Below, piece by piece: positions 13,407 through 15,515 of a stretch of 15,515 bases of DNA. A program made the position numbers and the translations under genes. Positions within the stretch are counted from its first letter, which is position 1; each line of letters starts with the position of its first letter. This DNA is from CAYSTL01 sp964516805 (GTDB taxonomy: Archaea > Thermoplasmatota > Thermoplasmata > Halarchaeoplasmatales > Halarchaeoplasmataceae). Below the pieces are notes generated by a model that was not told the DNA's origin, ran no database searches, and was given only the letters and a program-made list of their open reading frames with translations. The stretch lies in contig CAZEXI010000053.1 in assembly GCA_964516805.1 (NCBI GenBank), forward strand, positions 1 to 15,515, written 5' to 3'.

Positions 13407-15515
13407 TCAGCATTGACTGTATCCACAGTTTGGACACTTCCTGCATCCTTCCTGTATCGTCAGCATAGCTCCGCATTCTGGACAAGCTGGATTTAGTCCT
13501 TTAGAGACCAGTTCTCTAGCTGCTGATGTTTCTGGAGTTTCTTCTCCTTCTGTAGGTAGCGTTGCCTGTTCTCCCCTAGGCCTACCTTCAAGATGCCATT
13601 TTAGTGCTTTAGCCATGGCATCAGGTATGGATAGTATCTTCTGACCTTGATCGAATGCTATCTCTGGCGATCTTATTCCTTCTAATTGATTGATTATATC
13701 TTGAACATCTATACCTGACCTAAGTTGCAGTGATATCAATCTTGCTAAAGATTCAGTGAAAGACTGAGTGAAGCCCCCAGCTCTGCCTATCTGAGCAAAT
13801 ACTTCGAAGAGACCATGTTCATCCTCATTAATGGTTATGTACAAAGCTCCATACCCTGTGTTTATCTTTCTGGTTGTACCAGTTACTGTTGTAGGTCGTT
13901 TTCTAGGTTTCTTCTTGAACTCTTTCTCTTCTTCTTCTTTCTTTTCTCCCTCTACTTCCATCACTTGTTCTTGCCTGGACCCACTCCTGTAGACTGTAAC
14001 ACCTTTACATTTAAGATCATAAGCAAGGTTATAAACCTCTCTGATATCCTCTTCAGTCGCCTCATTTGGGAAGTTCACTGTTTTCGAGATTGCATTGTCA
14101 ACATAATCCTGGAAAGCACCCTGCATCCTGATGTGCCACTCTGGTTTGATCTCTAACGCTGTTTTGAACAATGGTTTTATATCATCTGGGACTTCCTCTA
14201 TATCAGTAACAGTTCCATGATCAGCTATCTCTTTCATCAGTTCTTCGGAGTAGAAACCTCTTTCCTTGGCAATCTCTTCAAAAACACGATCCGGCATTAT
14301 CAACTGTTCACCATCAAGTACATTTTTTACGTATGATACAGCAAATATTGGTTCTATACCTCCACTGGTATCTGCGATCATACTTGTTGTTCCGGTAGGT
14401 GCAATGGTAGTTGTTGTCGCGTTTCTCATAGGTTGTTCGTAAGTAGATTCATCCCATTTGGGGAATCTGCCCCTCTGCTCTGCGATCTCTCTACTGGTCT
14501 CCTTACTTTTCTCATCTATAAATTTCATCACTTCTTTTGCCTTTTCTATAGCTTTGTTGCTGTCGTATGGGATACCAAGTTTCATCAACATATGGTGCCA
14601 TCCCATAACACCTAAACCGATCTTTCTGTTGGCTTCTACATTTTTTCTTATAGCGTCTCCTTCTCCTTCGTAACCTTCTACATCAGGAAATTCGCTTGCA
14701 TCGATCACATTATCTAAGAATCTAACACCCATGTCAGTCAATCTTTCGAGTTTATCCCAGTCCACTTCTCCATTTTCAACACAGTGTGATAGATTGATAT
14801 GGCCAAGGTTACAGGCTTCGTAATCCTCCAATGGTTGCTCGCCACAGTTGTGGATAACGAATCCATTACCAACAAAAGAATGAGTATCTGGTTCAGTTAG
14901 ATCGTAAACATCTTCATGACCGTCATATTCGATGGATTCAACAGTCGCTTTGAATTTTTCAGAATAAGGACCTCTATTATATCCATTCAATAACTCTTCC
15001 AATTTTTCGTTCTTATCATCTCTTACAAATCCTATTTCTTCCTTGAATTTATGTAGATTTTCTTTACTAATCACCAGATCATGTTGTGACCTTATCTTAT
15101 ACTTCTTCTTACCACCTTTACCGTCCGGTAATTCTTTTTCTCCTTCCTTTCTTCTTTCATCATAAATTTTACTGCTTATACCGAATCCAAGTAGTAATTG
15201 CTGCACTTCTTTCAATAGACTGAGTTCTGAGCTAGATAACCGTACAGAAACACCTTTCTCATTACTTCCTTGAACGCTTCCATCAGCAGTGAACAATCCT
15301 TTCAAGAATCCTTTTGCAGTTTCTTTGCTTGAGGTTAATATCTTATCTGGCACCTGTAATTTGTTATCGTTCAGACCATATTTTTCTGTGATCTCATATA
15401 ATCTTGCTGATCTAACCCTTTGTTCTTTGACGGAGTTTTCATCTCTTTTTATATCCTGAACACCTACTTCATAATCACCGTTACCTTCTGCTTCTCTGAT
15501 TATTTCGTTTACATA
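13407..15515 (-). CDS. nrdJ: Adenosylcobalamin-dependent (class II) ribonucleotide reductase, 3' part, intein-containing
   Basis: This reading frame is open to the right edge, so the N-terminal part of the gene lies outside the window; the GTG at 15353 is an internal valine codon, not a start. The visible part begins inside an intein and continues at 14846 into the C-terminal 479 residues of a class II ribonucleotide reductase, which makes deoxyribonucleotides using B12. The extein opens with C-G-E-Q-P-L, containing the thiyl-radical cysteine and nearby glutamate, then A-C-N-L-G-H-I-N-L and P-T-G-T-T-S-M-I-A of the barrel. A charged Lys/Glu linker leads to a TSCPD-type domain, here with S-I-P-D in place of S-C-P-D. 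The tail is a zinc-ribbon-like cysteine cluster (C-P-E-C, C-x2-C-x2-C) ending in G-Y-S-Q-C, typical of NrdJ. No partner subunit is expected for class II enzymes. Confidence 0.93.
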   Translation of the reverse strand, partial: YVNEIIREAEGNGDYEVGVQDIKRDENSVKEQRVRSARLYEITEKYGLNDNKLQVPDKILTSSKETAKGFLKGLFTADGSVQGSNEKGVSVRLSSSELSLLKEVQQLLLGFGISSKIYDERRKEGEKELPDGKGGKKKYKIRSQHDLVISKENLHKFKEEIGFVRDDKNEKLEELLNGYNRGPYSEKFKATVESIEYDGHEDVYDLTEPDTHSFVGNGFVIHNCGEQPLEDYEACNLGHINLSHCVENGEVDWDKLERLTDMGVRFLDNVIDASEFPDVEGYEGEGDAIRKNVEANRKIGLGVMGWHHMLMKLGIPYDSNKAIEKAKEVMKFIDEKSKETSREIAEQRGRFPKWDESTYEQPMRNATTTTIAPTGTTSMIADTSGGIEPIFAVSYVKNVLDGEQLIMPDRVFEEIAKERGFYSEELMKEIADHGTVTDIEEVPDDIKPLFKTALEIKPEWHIRMQGAFQDYVDNAISKTVNFPNEATEEDIREVYNLAYDLKCKGVTVYRSGSRQEQVMEVEGEKKEEEEKEFKKKPRKRPTTVTGTTRKINTGYGALYITINEDEHGLFEVFAQIGRAGGFTQSFTESLARLISLQLRSGIDVQDIINQLEGIRSPEIAFDQGQKILSIPDAMAKALKWHLEGRPRGEQATLPTEGEETPETSAARELVSKGLNPACPECGAMLTIQEGCRKCPNCGYSQC
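14847..15515 (-). mobile_element. C-terminal portion of an RNR intein with LAGLIDADG endonuclease
   Basis: The 223 residues encoded from the window edge to 14847 are not ribonucleotide reductase. They contain K-G-L-F-T-A-D-G-S, a LAGLIDADG (DOD) endonuclease motif with its aspartate, followed by L-L-L-G-F-G-I-S-S-K-I-Y (block H). Next come the splicing block F (V-Y-D-L-T-E-P-D-T-H-S-F-V) and block G ending in the dipeptide His-Asn, then extein Cys+1. All elements for C-terminal cleavage (penultimate His, last Asn, +1 Cys) are present, so splicing is expected to be functional. The first half of the intein and the N-extein lie beyond 15515. An intact DOD motif suggests that the endonuclease may still be active, though the first DOD motif is not visible. 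Confidence 0.9.

Noticed and set aside
13407..14846. Loss of cysteine in the TSCPD-type domain (S-I-P-D) as a sign of a defective RNR
   Set aside because: Cys-less variants seem compatible with class II enzymes, and the catalytic core and the C-terminal cysteine cluster are intact.
15351..15353. GTG as the start of a separate small protein or of the RNR
   Set aside because: The frame stays open for 54 further codons to the window edge with intein-like sequence, so this codon is internal.

Overview
The window is a low-GC, densely coded stretch of archaeal chromosome. It holds ten protein genes and no RNA genes, insertion sequences or CRISPR arrays. The archaeal assignment rests on an Nre-family PCNA-binding repair protein, a P-loop protein of the archaeal cyclic 2,3-diphosphoglycerate synthase/COG2403 type, TATA-like boxes instead of bacterial -35/-10 promoters, T-rich tracts instead of hairpin terminators, and a class II ribonucleotide reductase interrupted by an intein. 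The lineage cannot be fixed from sequence alone. Several proteins (the cDPGS-like protein, the RNR) are rich in Asp/Glu, which hints at some salt adaptation but does not prove it.

Left block (about 1-5140, plus strand): four closely spaced genes for a tungsten-type aldehyde:ferredoxin oxidoreductase, an NADP(H)-type short-chain dehydrogenase, a DapA/KDG-aldolase superfamily lyase lacking the arginine that marks true dihydrodipicolinate synthase, and a MATE exporter. This looks like a small catabolic unit for a 2-keto-3-deoxy acid or related carbonyl compound, in which the aldolase and dehydrogenase handle the keto acid and the AOR oxidises the released aldehyde with ferredoxin. The actual substrate is unknown.

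Middle block (about 5140-9735): a cyanophycin (multi-L-arginyl-poly-L-aspartate) locus. Two tandem cyanophycinase paralogs on the plus strand converge on, and overlap by 47 bp, a full-length cyanophycin synthetase on the minus strand. The first cyanophycinase has a complete Ser-His-Glu triad at the spacing of cyanobacterial CphB. The second has Asp in place of the catalytic Glu. A 9-bp inverted repeat with one mismatch brackets the likely TATA box of the first cyanophycinase, and a 6-bp perfect inverted repeat lies upstream of the synthetase. Both are candidate operators for switching between storage and breakdown of this nitrogen/carbon polymer.

Right block (9793-15515, all minus strand): a radical SAM protein of the spore-photoproduct-lyase-like family overlaps the end of an nre gene by 10 bp, forming a likely DNA-repair operon. 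Next come the cDPGS/COG2403-like P-loop protein and the 3' part of an adenosylcobalamin-dependent ribonucleotide reductase. The RNR runs off the right edge and carries the C-terminal part of a LAGLIDADG-type intein, inserted directly before the thiyl-radical cysteine of the active site.
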